DNA of 64,000 nucleotides. It comes from Drosophila miranda. Lineage: Eukaryota > Arthropoda > Insecta > Diptera > Drosophilidae. The DNA lies in contig NC_046675.1 in NCBI RefSeq assembly GCF_003369915.1, positions 7,936,001 through 8,000,000 on the forward strand, given 5' to 3'. The notes beneath the pieces were generated by a model. That model saw only the letters and a list, made by a program, of their open reading frames with translations, did no database searches and had not been told where the DNA came from. The translations under genes were made by a program, and so were the position numbers. This document shows, piece after piece, positions 47,233 to 59,242 of the stretch (position 1 is the first letter of the stretch; every line of letters starts with the position of its first letter).

Positions 47233-50200
47233 CTACACCTCCACGCCATAGTTGCGATCCACGACATAGTCGTAGCGTGCCTGATCCGGCTTGGCTGCTC
47301 CGTCTTCAGCAGCTATTGCTACGGCAGGAACAGCAGCATCAGCAGCAGCATCTATAGGGGGGGCTGGTTCGGGTCCAGTAGTGGTTGCTGGGGCTGGCAG
47401 TTTCGGGACTGCTCCGCTTGCGGCTCGATGGTGGTGCTCACTGAGATTCTTGTTTCGATTGTTGCTCGCCACCAGCGCCGTGTTGATGGCAATTGCCGTC
47501 TCAGCAGCATTGTCCTCATCATCGTCCTCTTCCTCCTCCTCTTCCTCGATGGGATTGGCATCGGGCAAAGTGAACTCGCTGGGCAGCTCCGGTACGGACA
47601 GGCCTTTGCGTGTGAAGAATGTGATCTTCTCTCTGCAAAAACAAATACAAATAAATACAAAATAATCAAAAAAAACCCACGTGGCTAAAAACCCACTTGA
47701 ATGCCACCAAATCTGGGCAGCCCTTGGGCACCTTGGTCTTCCGCAGCTTGTGGACTTCTTTGGCGGTTTTCATTAGCAACTTCTGGAGCTGACGCTCCTC
47801 GGGACATTTTGCGGGATCCGCGCGTGCCACCAGACGCTGGAATTCCTCATTTTCAATGGCCCAGGCGGCAATAAGAGGATCCTTGTTCTCACAGGCCTTT
47901 TGCAAACTGTTCAACAATACAGGAATACAATTAGTTGGCCATTTCTTCGCATTGGGCTGATCAATCTGCACTTACACTTCCTTGAGGTTCTGCAGCTTGG
48001 CAATTTGATCGTTGAGGAAATAGAGCTTGCTGTGCTGCGCCTGCAGATCCAGCTCCAGGTCCAAACTGGTGCGCGGTATGTGAGTATGATGCAGTTCTGG
48101 AATGAAATCAATGCTTAGTAAGTCTCGGGAGTCCAAGGGCTGGCTTTCGTTTCCACTTACTTGTGACTGACTTGGGCGCCTTGGTGTGGAAGCGCAGGGA
48201 ACGTCGCTCAGCGGCTCCCCGCTGGAACGTGTGCGGTGCAACGCCACAGTGCATGGCCGAGTCCGAGTCGCTACGATTCAGGCGACAATTGTAGCGATTC
48301 TTGCTGACCGCCGCCGATGGGGTAAAGGTCTGTGAACGCTTCACGGGCCTGTCGTCCATCAGCTGGGAGTGCGAGCGCAGCTTCTCAGGCATGAAGGCGC
48401 TCTCCGTGTTTGTTTCCTTGTCGGCGTACTCCTGTTTCATGTTCTGCAGATAGGCATCCAGCATGCAGCCAGCTATTGATTGAAACAAAACCGAATCCAT
48501 ACGTTAGTTGTGGGAATATTTACAGAATCGAAGGCCATTGCTTACAGTTCATTAGGCCCACATCGCTGACGAGCTGGTTGCTGTCCTCCTCCTCCTCATC
48601 ATCATCCTCATCGTCATCGTCGTCGCTGCATTCCTGGCCATTGAGGCGACCGTTCTGCGGCAGCTCTTCGGCTATCTGCGCCTGCATCTCCAGGGGCGGC
48701 GCCTGATTGCGTGTCAGGGTCGAGGTCTGCGACGAAGTGATGGTCGACTCATCCGAAGACTCCTCCCTGTTGTTGTTGGTGCTGCTGCTCGTCGAAGAGT
48801 TGCTGGCCGCAACGGCGGCTGCTGCTGCGGCGGCACTAGTGGACGGAATGTCCAGCGACTCAAAGCTGGGAATGAATTTCGAACTGAGGACATTGTACCA
48901 CTTCAAGGTGGAGTCCTCCGGATTGAACTCGGCCATGCTGATCTGCACAGTGCCCTGAAAGACAACAGAAAAAGGAAAGTAATGAGAATGGTGCTCGTTC
49001 GTTTGGGGGTTCTTCGGGGTTCCTTACAATGATCTCCTCCTTTTGGCCTGTCATTGAGACGACAGTCACCTGCAGGCTCTTGGTCAGTAGCTTGTCCAGC
49101 GTTATGGGCACCGCAAATGTATCGTTAAAGACGGGCTTCTGAAAGTCCCCCAGCGCCTTGGTCCGTATGGAAGTCAGCGAATTGGGCAGCAAGGCGGCAC
49201 GCAGGTATCTACAAAAAGGGAAAAATCAGCTAATGGCGGACTTTATATAATTTTTGTGGCACTTACACCTGAGAGTTGTCCGTCGAGGCCGTCCACAGGG
49301 CCAGCAGGTTGTTGGCTCGCTCCAGGGACACCACCAGGACACCCTTTTGCTTCAGATACTTGAGTCCGATCTGGACCTGGGCCAGCTCCTTGCGCGGCAG
49401 ATGGGCCCGCGATGCCTCAAAAACTCCCGAATCCCCTGCAACGGACTCGTTGCTGACGGCCGCCGATACGGAGCGCGTGTTCGAGGTGGACGACGAGCGG
49501 CTGAGCATCTCCAGCGGCAGATCCAGCAGCGAGGGCTTCTCCGAGATGGGCGAGAGCGGGGCGGCGGCCAGATTGTGCGGCGAGTTAAGGTTCAGCTTCT
49601 GCAGCTTCGCCTCCAGCATCATGCAGTCGAGCACGGTGGAGTCCAGGTCGTAGGGCCGTGCGCGCACCCCCCCTGCCGTGATGGGCACTGGGGGAGGGGC
49701 TGTGTAGGCGGGCGGGGCGGGCAGAGCATTGGCATAGGTGGGCTCCTCCTTGAGGGTATGGGGTAGCGGCGGCGGGTGCTGATCGGCCACCGCATTGTAT
49801 TTCATTGGCGATGCGGGCGGCGTTTCCATCGACAGGCTGCTGCGCGGCGACAGGGACACCTCCGAGGACTGCTGCTGCTGCAGCACAGGATGGGCATGGA
49901 TCGGGGGCAGGCGCTGCTGGTGCTGCTGGAAGAGACGCTGCGAGCGGCGGCGCAGATCCACCACATCGATGGGCGAGTCGACGGCAAAGGGATCGATGTA
50001 GATGTCCGTGAAGCTGAGGGCGCTCTTGCTGCTGGCCGTCGACAGGGAGCCCAGGCTGCTGCCGCTGCTGATTGAGAAGGTGCTCTCCGAGGAGAACGAC
50101 TTGAGCCGCTCCTCCAGCAGCTTGGTGGACTTGAGGGCCTCCTGCAGCTTGTCCAGCAGCAGCTGTTTCTCCTCGTGGAAGCGCAGACGATTGGCCACGC

Positions 50201-51302
50201 ACGTGTTGTTCGCCTCGTACGCCTCCCGGAGGTCGTCCTCGAGCTTGTTGCGCGTCTGCTGGATCACCTGCTTCTCCTCCTCGCTGCGCGACTTCAGCGA
50301 GATGCTGTTGAGGTCGTTCAGCAGCTTCTCCTTCTCCTGGATGAGCAGAATGCGATCCTTGTCCGACTCCAGTTGGCCGGGCTCGATGCGCTCAACGTGA
50401 TCGGCCAGCTGCTGCTGCAGCTTCTTGATGTGCTTCCGCCACTCGGCGTACTGCAGCTTGGTCTTGGCCATTTCCGCAAATCGGGCGCCGCCATTCAGAT
50501 GCTCCCCGGCGCCGCCGCACAGATCCGTCTGGCTGGCCACGCACACCCGATCGAAGGGCGAGGCGGCGTTCATTAGCTCCGCATTCTCCTCGTTGATCTG
50601 CTGGCGACTCAGCTCGTTCTTGATCTGGACCAGGCTGCGCATCAGCTCCTCGCGCACCTTCTCGCCGGACACCAGCGATTTGTGGACCTTCAGCATCTCC
50701 TCCCGTATGGCCTGCACCTCGGCAATGTCATAGCAGCCGTTCTGCCGGGCATTGATCTTCTCGCCCACCGAATACAGGGTGTTCATGCCCCGCTCCGTGT
50801 ACGATATATCGTTGGTAATGTGATTCAGCTCCTGCTTCAGCTGATGGACTCTCTCGCGGGCCAGCATCAGGTCGGCACGCAACAGTTCCGGATCATGACG
50901 GCTCATCGAACTGGAGGAAGAGCACACTGGCAAGGGGAAAGGGAAACGAAAGGTTAGGGCATCTGCCTGGCTCTCTGGTTCTTTTTTGTGCTATACTCAC
51001 GGCTACTGCGGCTGGCGGCCAGCTTGTTGAGATGATTGTACTCCTCCTGGGCCCAGAGCAGGCGCTGCTGTTTCACATCCAACATCTCGCGCTTGTTCTC
51101 CAGCTGATCCTGTGCCGCCGACAGATAGTCGCTCAGCATCTGCTCCTGGACGCTCTTCCACTCCTGTCGCGGATCCTCCAGCTGTGTGCTCTGCGCCAGA
51201 TGATTGATGTAGTAGGGCCCGATATTCGGATCATAGGACTCCTCCCAGCCCATGGGCAGCTCATCGCCCACACAGTCCTCGAATGTTTGCGGTTTCGTAT
51301 AG
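47233..51302 (-). CDS. kibra: Kibra (WWC family), from second WW domain to stop; 5' end outside window
   Basis: Exons 51302-51001, 50926-49267, 49208-49028, 48954-48546, 48472-48161, 48096-47976, 47906-47697 and 47632-47233 join in phase to about 1,198 residues. The first exon carries WW2 (LPMGWEESYDPNIGPYYINH). A long coiled coil follows (LARERVHQLKQELNHITNDI), then a Pro/Ser/Gln linker and the C2 domain (from LRAALLPNSLTSIRTKALGD, through GTVQISMAEF). Later come low-complexity acidic and Ala stretches, a basic aPKC-type segment (KVHKLRKTK region), and an end in VDRNYGVEV, a possible PDZ ligand. Kibra works with Merlin and Expanded at the cell cortex to activate the Hippo pathway. The exon with WW1 was not found in the window and should lie to the right of 64,000. 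No frame damage. Confidence 0.95.
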
Positions 51303-52080
51303 CTGTAAAGAAGAGACAGCGCTCCGTTAGTACGTCTGTGTTTACATATTGACAACAAATCGCTAATGAATTTCCGCCCCTATCTAAGATGTATCTCCGA
51401 ACGGAATGGAACGGATAGGAACGGATAGGAAGAACCTGTTTAACCGGTGGAGGGGCAGTGTCTCTGTCTCTGGTGTATTCCCACGCCAGTTAGTCCCAAG
51501 TATTCGGTGTATTTGGTATTTCTATGCGATAAGATTACCGGCATTTCGTTTCCTTTCGGCCAAGACCGCGGCTCTACCGCGCTGCCATGCGGTGGAATGT
51601 CTGCTGCCTAATCTTATCGAGGCCATATTCGCATAGTGCGGCAAAACAACAACAACAAAAAAAACTGGCCTGAAAACCCAAGCAAAAACTGATGACGATG
51701 ACAATGTCTTTGACGTCGCCTCTCCCTCTCCCGCCAACGAAACACAATTTCAATATCAGGCAACAGCATTTTCGCATTCCAACGATAATTGCTAATCTTC
51801 GGGTATTGATTGCTTAAACAGTATAAGTATTGTATCTGCGGGTAGACCAACATTTTGCGGTTGCCATTTCAATTGAAAATATATTTTATTTATTTTTGGT
51901 TTTCGATGAGGGCTCATGGGCCTGGAATGCGTTCAGACATTCAAAAGAAACGTCATATATAGGATAGACAGTGCGTTTCTGCGTTGTAAAACCTTTTGTG
52001 GCCTGCAGTTCAATGTTCGATATCTGATTGTAGGCGAAAGATTGCTGCAAAAGTTCACTAAACGATCGCCAATGGGTCTG
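51303..52080. other. kibra intron, unique part
   Basis: No coding support. It begins just upstream of the WW2 exon acceptor (CTTTACAG, 51310-51303). Confidence 0.45.
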
Positions 52081-52119
52081 CTATAGAAAAAGACGCTATT
52101 TTATCTGCGGGGGACAATG

Positions 52120-52830
52120 AAACAGTGGAACAAGAGTCTATAATACTGAAACAAGCGCTGGGAACAACTGGAAATAGCAACAGGCAGATAGAGCCTCCCA
52201 TTAGGAACACTGGGAAGTGGGAAAAGAGTTGTGAGTAATGGAACAAGAACGGAAAACAGTGAAATATTGAAACTAGGAACTGGAAGATTCATAAAAGAAT
52301 TTGGAACACTGGGAATAGGATCTGGGAGCACTGGAACTAGCAAGTACTGGAAGATATCTAGCAGCTACTCCAAACGGGGTCACTGGGAACAGGGAAAAGA
52401 GCTTTGAGTATTGGAACAAGAACAGAGAACACTGTAATATTGGAACTAGGAACTGGAAGATAGATACTCCCATTAGGAATACTGGCAACTGGGACAAGAT
52501 CTGTGAGTATTCTATGAAGCACGGAGAACACTAAAATATTGAAACTTGGAACTGGAAGATATCTAAAAAAATTTGGAACACTGGTAAGTGTGGAAAAGAG
52601 TTGCAATAAGATCTGGGTGCACTGTAACTAGTCAGAAATTGAAGATATGTAGCTAATCCAATTGGGAAGACTTAGCTAAGAGCTGTGACTATTAGAACAA
52701 GAAGTGGGAACACTGTAATATTGTGACTAGGAACTGGAAGATATATAGAAGACACGGAAACACTGGGAACTGGGAACAGAACTGAGAGTATTGCATCAAG
52801 AACTGGGAACACTGAGGAGCACTGCCGCAT
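52120..52830. repeat. Degenerate minisatellite
   Basis: Repeated phrases GGAACTGGAAGATATCTA, GGAACACTGGGAACTGGGA, AAGAGCTGTGAGTATTGGAA and CAAGAACTGGGAACACTGTA recur in fixed order about every 100-130 bases, six or seven times, with substitutions and indels. The internal GGAACTGG unit suggests it grew from a shorter repeat. Confidence 0.85.
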
Positions 52831-53980
52831 GACGAACGAAGTTTATTTAATTGATTGAATTGTAACCATCGAATAAATAGAATAGAATACATACAAAAAT
52901 AGGTACAGAATCACAGAATGAATCTCCTTCGAATGGCACCGTACTAGTGTACCTACATATATTCTAATCTATGAGAATAAATGAAACTGAAACCGTTATC
53001 AAACTGTGCCAATCATCGGCCATTAAAATGAATCGGTTTATTCAGTTGTCGAATAATATAAGTGACATATGCAATGCGTTTATTTATAGACAGATAATGT
53101 ACTCCTCTATGCGTTTTATGTAATACTATATTTGGTGATTAATAGCCATTATCTAGTGCCCAAATAAAAGTGTAACGCTTTTCGTTAATTATTTAACCGA
53201 TGCCCCGAGAGTTCCCATATTTCTTGGAATAATATCTGGACACGATCCCCACTGTTTTTTGGACTTTTTTCGTATATTCTTTGCCCATTTTTATCTGGAA
53301 TCAAGTGTTGACGCATTCATTGGAAATAACATCGTACGCAGCTGCGTTTAACAATTGAATTTGTTTATGATCTATCCAAACAATCTAACACAACATCCAA
53401 TGGCAGGGATCTCCGATTCATCATCAGGGCGCACTGCACGCACGATTAGTATCGTATCTGACATTTGCTTTCAAGTGTTGGCAAGCTCTCAATCATTAAT
53501 CAGAACCCCCTAACTTCTCATTCGCGCTAATCTTTTGTTATATTTGGAGGGATTTGTTGAGCAAACATACAATAATTCACGCGATAGTAAATTGATTTTC
53601 TTTCGATTACGAACGATGACGTCTTTGGCTAAGAGATCGTCATTGCAAATGTTTCTACCAGAAATCAAAGAAATATGTCAGAATAAGAGCCGAATATTTC
53701 GGACTTTAAATACAAATATAATGCAATTAAATAGAATTCTTTTTGATTTAATTATATATTTAATAATATGCAGTGCCGAGATTTTTCATCGCAAATTATC
53801 AAAAGAAAAATAGTTTTTTCTATAAGATTGTCTAATTTTTATAAGTGTAATTATATTTTTTTTTATTTAAATTATATTTTTATTTTATTTAAATTATATT
53901 TTTTATTATATTTTAATTTTATTTTTTTATTTTATTATTTAAACAAAAAATGCTCTAAAATTTGCCCGCATATTTAATCA
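52831..53980. other. kibra intron, no feature seen
   Basis: AT-rich sequence. From 53,800 it is nearly pure A/T. No supported ORF. Confidence 0.4.
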
Positions 53981-54335
53981 AAATAAAAACACTCTTTAAA
54001 ATAAATGTATTATATTAAACTTGTAGGAACATTTTTAATTTAAATATGAAATACATTTAATTTAAAAATGAAATATATTTAATTTAAATATGAAATATAT
54101 TTAATTTAAATATTATATATATTTTATTTGAATAAAAACTATATTCTATATTTTATTTAAATATATTAAAATATATTTGTAGGAAATATATTTAATTTAA
54201 ATATGAAATATATTTAATTTAAATATGAAATATATTTAATTTAAATATGAAATATATTTAATTAAAATATAAAAAATATATTTAATTTAAATATGAAATA
54301 TATTTAATTAAAATATAAAAAATATATTTAAATGC
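53981..54335. repeat. AT-rich tandem repeat
   Basis: About ten copies of a roughly 22-base unit, ATATTTAATTTAAATATGAA, with variants. The left edge (AACTTGTAGGAA, about 54,018) matches, inverted, the right part of the MITE at 58.7-59.2 kb. Confidence 0.85.
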
Positions 54336-55585
54336 ACTTTTTTATATTTATATCAAAATTTAAGTGAAAAAAACTTCCTTTTTATAATTGGGGGTTTTTT
54401 TAAAATTTAATTTTAAATATTAAAATTTCCCTGCTAATTTCCCTAGTTGTAGTAGCTGAAAAACGCTTTATATTTTCCAGAACTGCTCAAATCCTACATC
54501 TTTCGACATAGCACATAGATCTGCTGGATTTCCCTCGAAATGCTGTCGAGGCAACGTGCACTTGGTCAGGGACGCCTAGAGAGTCATGGGCCATCGCCGA
54601 TTACCTCGGGTGTGGGTGGGTACGGGTATTTATGGTGTATTGATTGGACTAGGAGCACAGCACGCGTTTATTGATCAGAACAAGGTTCATTTCATACAAT
54701 CGCAAATCGAACAACAACAAAGAAGCCAATCAATAAAGACAAAGACAGAAACAGAAACAAAGGAAAAGGCGGCAAAACTACATCAACGAAAAATAATAAA
54801 TAATAAAATAAATAAATAGAGCCAAGCTGATATACAAAATGCAGTCGGAGACATGTGCCATGTGTCGTCTCTGGCGGGTCCACAGCCCCAGCCCCAGCTC
54901 CAGCCCCAAGCTCCACAAAGCCGATCTCACGATCGACGGAGACAAAACATGAAAAATGGTGATGGGGGGGGGAGGGAGCAAAAACGGTTTCATAATTTCG
55001 AATCAACAAATTTGTTGTATTTATTTTGTCAGTGATATTTTGTTGTTCTGTTGAGCAGTAAATGGCACACAGTTTCATATCGTCGCCCCACAGTCTTTGT
55101 TTATTTCGATTGAACTTTGTTGGAAATATAAAAGCGGAGAGCCCCTACCCCCACCCGTACCCTATCCAAGGTGTAAATATCTGTGTTTTCGTATGTCCGT
55201 CTTCCGTTGCAGTTGTTCCAGAAACTTAATAGTCGATTTGTTTTTGTTATTGTTAGTATTTCCCATTGAATACTTTTTCCAAGTCTGGCAGGCAGCGCAC
55301 ACAGAAGTTCCATAAAAGTTAAGCAAAAGATAATAAACAAGGCTTATGATTCATGCTTTATGAATCACGCAGCTAATCTTGAAACCTAATCCTCAATGCC
55401 ATGGAGAATCCTGAAAAGGAGCTCTGTTAGTTCTCCGAGTTCATTGGTCTTTTGCATGACTATCGCAGAGTCCGTCACAAATCAAATGAATATTATGTAT
55501 TTTTGTTTATTATTGGATGGTTTCAGCACTATATCATATACCAAACGAAAGATATTGAAGCTTAGACCACTCTATTCAGAGTTTT
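54336..55585. other. kibra intron, no gene seen
   Basis: Non-coding, with short A-rich and CCCCAGC/CTCCAG repeats (54,885-54,915). Nothing else supported. Confidence 0.35.
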
Positions 55586-56695
55586 TATACCCGATACTCA
55601 AAATGAGTATTGGGGTATATTAGATTTGTGGTAAAAGTGGATGTGTGTAACGTCCAGAAGGAATCGTTTCCGATCCCATAAAGTACATATATTCTTGATC
55701 AGCATCAATAGCCGAGTCGATTGAGCCCTGTCTGTCTGTCCGTCTGTCCGTCCGTCCGTCTGTCCGTCCCCTTCAGCGCCTAGTGCTCAAAGACTATAAG
55801 GCTAGAGCAACGATGTTTTGGATCCAGACTTCTGTGATATGTCACTGCTACAAAAATATTTCAAAACTTCGCCCCGCCCACTTCCGCCCCAACAAAGGAC
55901 GAAAATCTGTGGCATCCACATTTTTAAAGATACGATAAAACCAAAAACGCGGAATCGTAGAGGATGACTATATGTTCTAAAATGTAAAATCTCAACCAGA
56001 GCGTATAATTATTATAGCCAGAATCAAGAAAACAATTTCATTCTTTCTCGCTCTGTCTCTCTCTAACACACAGGTTTCATGGTCGGCTTTGCCAATTGCA
56101 AAATATGAGTTGAAGGATCTCAGAACCTAGAAGAGCCAGAGCAACCAAATTTGGTATCCACACTCCTGTGATATCGGACCTTGACCGTTTCGTGTCCAAA
56201 TTTCGCCACACCCCCTTCCGCCCCCGCAAAGGACGAAAATCTGGGGCATCCACAAATCTCAGAGACTATTAAGGCTAGAGTAACCAAATTTGGTATCCGC
56301 ACTTCTGTTAGATCTCACTATAAAACGTATATCTCAGAATTTCGCCCCACCCCCTTCCGCCCCCACAAAGGACGAAAATCTGTTGCATCCACAATATTGC
56401 AGATTCGAGAAAACTAAAAACGCAGAATCATAGATAACGACCATATCTATCAGATTGCTGAATCTGGATCAGATCGGATCATTTTTGTAGCCAAAAGCAA
56501 GAAATCAATTTTCAGTGGCTACGCAGCGCCCGACGTCACGCTCAGACTGATTTTCTGTCTCTCTCGCACGCACTCTTTGTCGTGTCGTTTAATATTAGCG
56601 GCGTCTGCCGGAGGAGAGCCATACTGACTTAGTATCGGGTATAACTGTAGAGTCGCGGGGTCCGCAGCAACTCACAACGTTCCCCCTCGTTTTTA
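55586..56695. mobile_element. DINE-1/INE-1-like non-autonomous element
   Basis: The left end TATACCCGATACT (55586-55598) is inverted exactly at the right as AGTATCGGGTATA (56631-56643). Next comes the sequence characteristic of DINE-1: TATATTCTTGATCAGCATCA, AGCCGAGTCGAT, then GTCTGTCTGTCCGTC repeats (55725-55770). Internal blocks CCGCCC...AAAGGACGAAAATCTG recur three times (about 55,880, 56,215, 56,355). DINE-1 belongs to Helitron-like (Helentron) elements in my recollection. No coding capacity. Confidence 0.75.
55725..55770. repeat. GTCTGTCC tandem repeat inside the DINE-1-like element
   Basis: Alternating CTGT/CCGT tetramers, typical of this element family. Confidence 0.8.
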
Positions 56696-56765
56696 TTTAT
56701 ATTTATACATTTTTAATAAATAAATTTTTGTATTTTTATTTTTGAATTGTATTTTTATCTTTTTA

Positions 56766-56880
56766 AATTAATTCAATTTATTTTATACATATAAAATAAA
56801 AAAGTTGATGGAAAATTGTAACTTAAATTTTAGGTAAAACAAAATTATTTTTATATGTATAAAATAAATTGAATTAATTT
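56766..56880. repeat. Inverted repeat with 32-base arms
   Basis: Arms 56766-56797 and 56849-56880 are exact reverse complements (AATTCAATTTATTTTATACA core) with a 51-base loop. A partial third copy (ATGTATAAAATAAATTG) lies near 56,971. Confidence 0.85.
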
Positions 56881-58318
56881 TAGAAATTAAAAATATAGTT
56901 CAAACATAAAAATAAAAATTTGTTGTACTAAAAATTGAAATAAAATGTTGTACAATTTTTTTAATTTTTTATGTATAAAATAAATTGTATTTTTATTTTT
57001 TTTTCATTTTAAAATTCAATAGTTCTAGTTAATTTATAAATATAAAATACAAAAATACGACAAATTTAATTAAAATTATTGGTATACAAATTTAGTGGAT
57101 TTGTATTTTTTTAATAAAAAAAATGTATTTACACAAAAAATTGTTTTTTTAAGTTCAGTTCAAAATTAGTTAAAAGAATAGCCCATGCAAAAAAAAAAAC
57201 ACTTTTTTGTACTTTGATTTTGTGCAACTCATGTATTAAACTCCATTTTTTGGATCCCTATAAAGAGATGTACGGAAAACCCAGCTGCCACATATGATAG
57301 ATACATAGATACATTTCAGGAACGTAACTCACAATACAGAGGGAAAAACCACAGATCTAACCGACCTTAGAAGAATTTGAATAGCACAGAACATATGGTT
57401 TCTCGATGGAAGACTTTCTCGATGAATCTCTCTGTAATCTTTTATTCCTTTCCCATCGAAAATTTATTCGTTGCTCCCCCCATGCTCCCCCCCTGGCCTG
57501 GGGTTTTCTTCGCTATAGACAATCGGAAGCCCTTGCCGTTTGACAGGTGTCAAGTGTGCCTTGCCTGACTGATGCCCTGGCAATTAAATGCGGTAAATAA
57601 ACGGCTGCCCTGCCGTTTTATGGGTCTTTAATTAACTCAATAAGAAAATCGTATGCAAATTTTTATGGGTTTTCCATTAGCGCTTGACCCCGGCAGGCCC
57701 CGACGACAGCGAACAGACAGCGAAAATCAATGAAAAGCCAAAGCCAAAGGGCGCGAGCAAATGTGTGTGGGCGTGGCCGACGACGTTACCAAGTAATAGG
57801 GCTTCCTCATTGGCACTTTTGCTGATGCTGGCCAAATCGAGGAAGGCAGTCAGGCAGTCAGTTAGGCTTTTGGCTAACGAGCAACTAACGACTTGTTGGC
57901 CTTTTAGCAGACTCTGACTCTGCGGCCCACATCGAATGCTATGTTTTCTGTGTGTGTGGAATAAATGTACACCCGTGTGTATTCATGGGTATACTCATAC
58001 TCCAGTGTGTGTGCTGCGTTGGACAAGAAATCTGCATAAATTAAATTATATTGTAAACAAAATATTTATGGCACGGCGACGGCGACGACGACGACGTTGG
58101 TCGCCGCTGCCCGATCAAGCGCTGTAATAAATTCGCGCTTAAAAAAGAAATAAAAACCAAGAGGTGGGGCGGCGGAAAAACTCGTTTCCGAACCACAAAA
58201 AATATTTCAGCATGAATTTCGCTGTCACAATATGAGTTGTTGAATAAAAACTACAACAGGGGTAGATGGGGGAAGGGCGGGGGAGCTCCACAGAGAAGCT
58301 TTCATTAGCCAGCACTTA

Positions 58319-58323
<5 letters not shown>
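56881..58323. other. kibra intron, no gene seen
   Basis: AT-rich at first, mixed after 57,300. Nothing coding supported. Confidence 0.35.
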
Positions 58324-58410
<87 letters not shown>

Positions 58411-58413
58411 GAC
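58324..58413. repeat. (GA)n microsatellite
   Basis: About 39 consecutive GA dinucleotides, then a short interrupted continuation. It reads CT-rich on the kibra sense strand. Confidence 0.95.
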
Positions 58414-58717
58414 AATGGTATGTGAACAATATTATTTAACTGTTCACGTCGGGGTTTTATGCTAATTTCGCTGGCCATAACATATGAGAAATGGTCTATA
58501 GAGTCGACCGTTTGATGACCAATAAACAGCATATGAAGAATTTTTTGTAATCGCAATGAAAATTCCCCACTTAAACATATCACAGCGCGATAAATTATTA
58601 ACGCAAATATCGTTTATAATTCAACATTTAAGCGCTGTATCCAATCAGGGAATACATTTAGCATTTGCCATTTTTACAACCATAAAATAACAGCCTTCTA
58701 AGAGACTTTTGTTAGTA

Positions 58718-59240
58718 CACACAGAGAAAAAGAAATCACTGAAATTTTGAATAATGTCAACCAATAGATTTTCTATGATGGTGAAAATTGTACAAAGAGT
58801 GTGTATTTCACTTACATTTTGACATTTATATGAAAAAAAATATATATATTTCGTATCTAAAAAATATATATATTTCATATTTAAAAATAATTAATATGAA
58901 AAAAATATATATATTTCGTATCTAAAAAATATATATATTTCATATTTAAAAAATATATATATTTCATATTTAAAAAAAAAATTTACTTCCTAGGTAATCG
59001 TTCAAATAAAAAAAATTAAAAATAAAAATTAAATGTATTTCATTTTATAAATTTAAATGTTTAAATTAAATTTATTTTTTATATTCAAATAAAATATATT
59101 TCCTACAAATTTAATATTATATATTTATTTTGAAGTGTTTTATATTTCCATTTAGGGACATATTTATGAGACTTTTTATAAACTGAATTCTTTTTAATTT
59201 TTAATTTTTTAAATTATATTTTACCATTTTTCTCTGAGTG
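58718..59240. mobile_element. TA-flanked MITE-like element (523 bases)
   Basis: The left terminus CACACAGAGAAAAA (58718-58731) and right terminus TTTTTCTCTGAGTG (59227-59240) are inverted repeats matching 13 of 14. Both ends are flanked by TA (58716-58717, 59241-59242). The inside is AT-rich with tandem AAAATATATATATTTC units (58,835-58,975). TA duplication and short TIRs suggest a Tc1/mariner-type MITE. No transposase. Confidence 0.7.
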
Positions 59241-59242
59241 TA

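Noticed and set aside
47291-47665. Ala/Ser-rich plus-strand ORF
   Set aside because: Antisense to the acidic and Ala-rich last exon of kibra.
49254-50576. Several long plus and minus ORFs across the kibra coiled-coil exon
   Set aside because: GC-rich, repeat-biased codons of kibra leave alternative frames open; the kibra frame alone has family similarity.
58305-58583. Ser-Leu repeat ORF on the minus strand
   Set aside because: It is just the translation of the (GA)n microsatellite.
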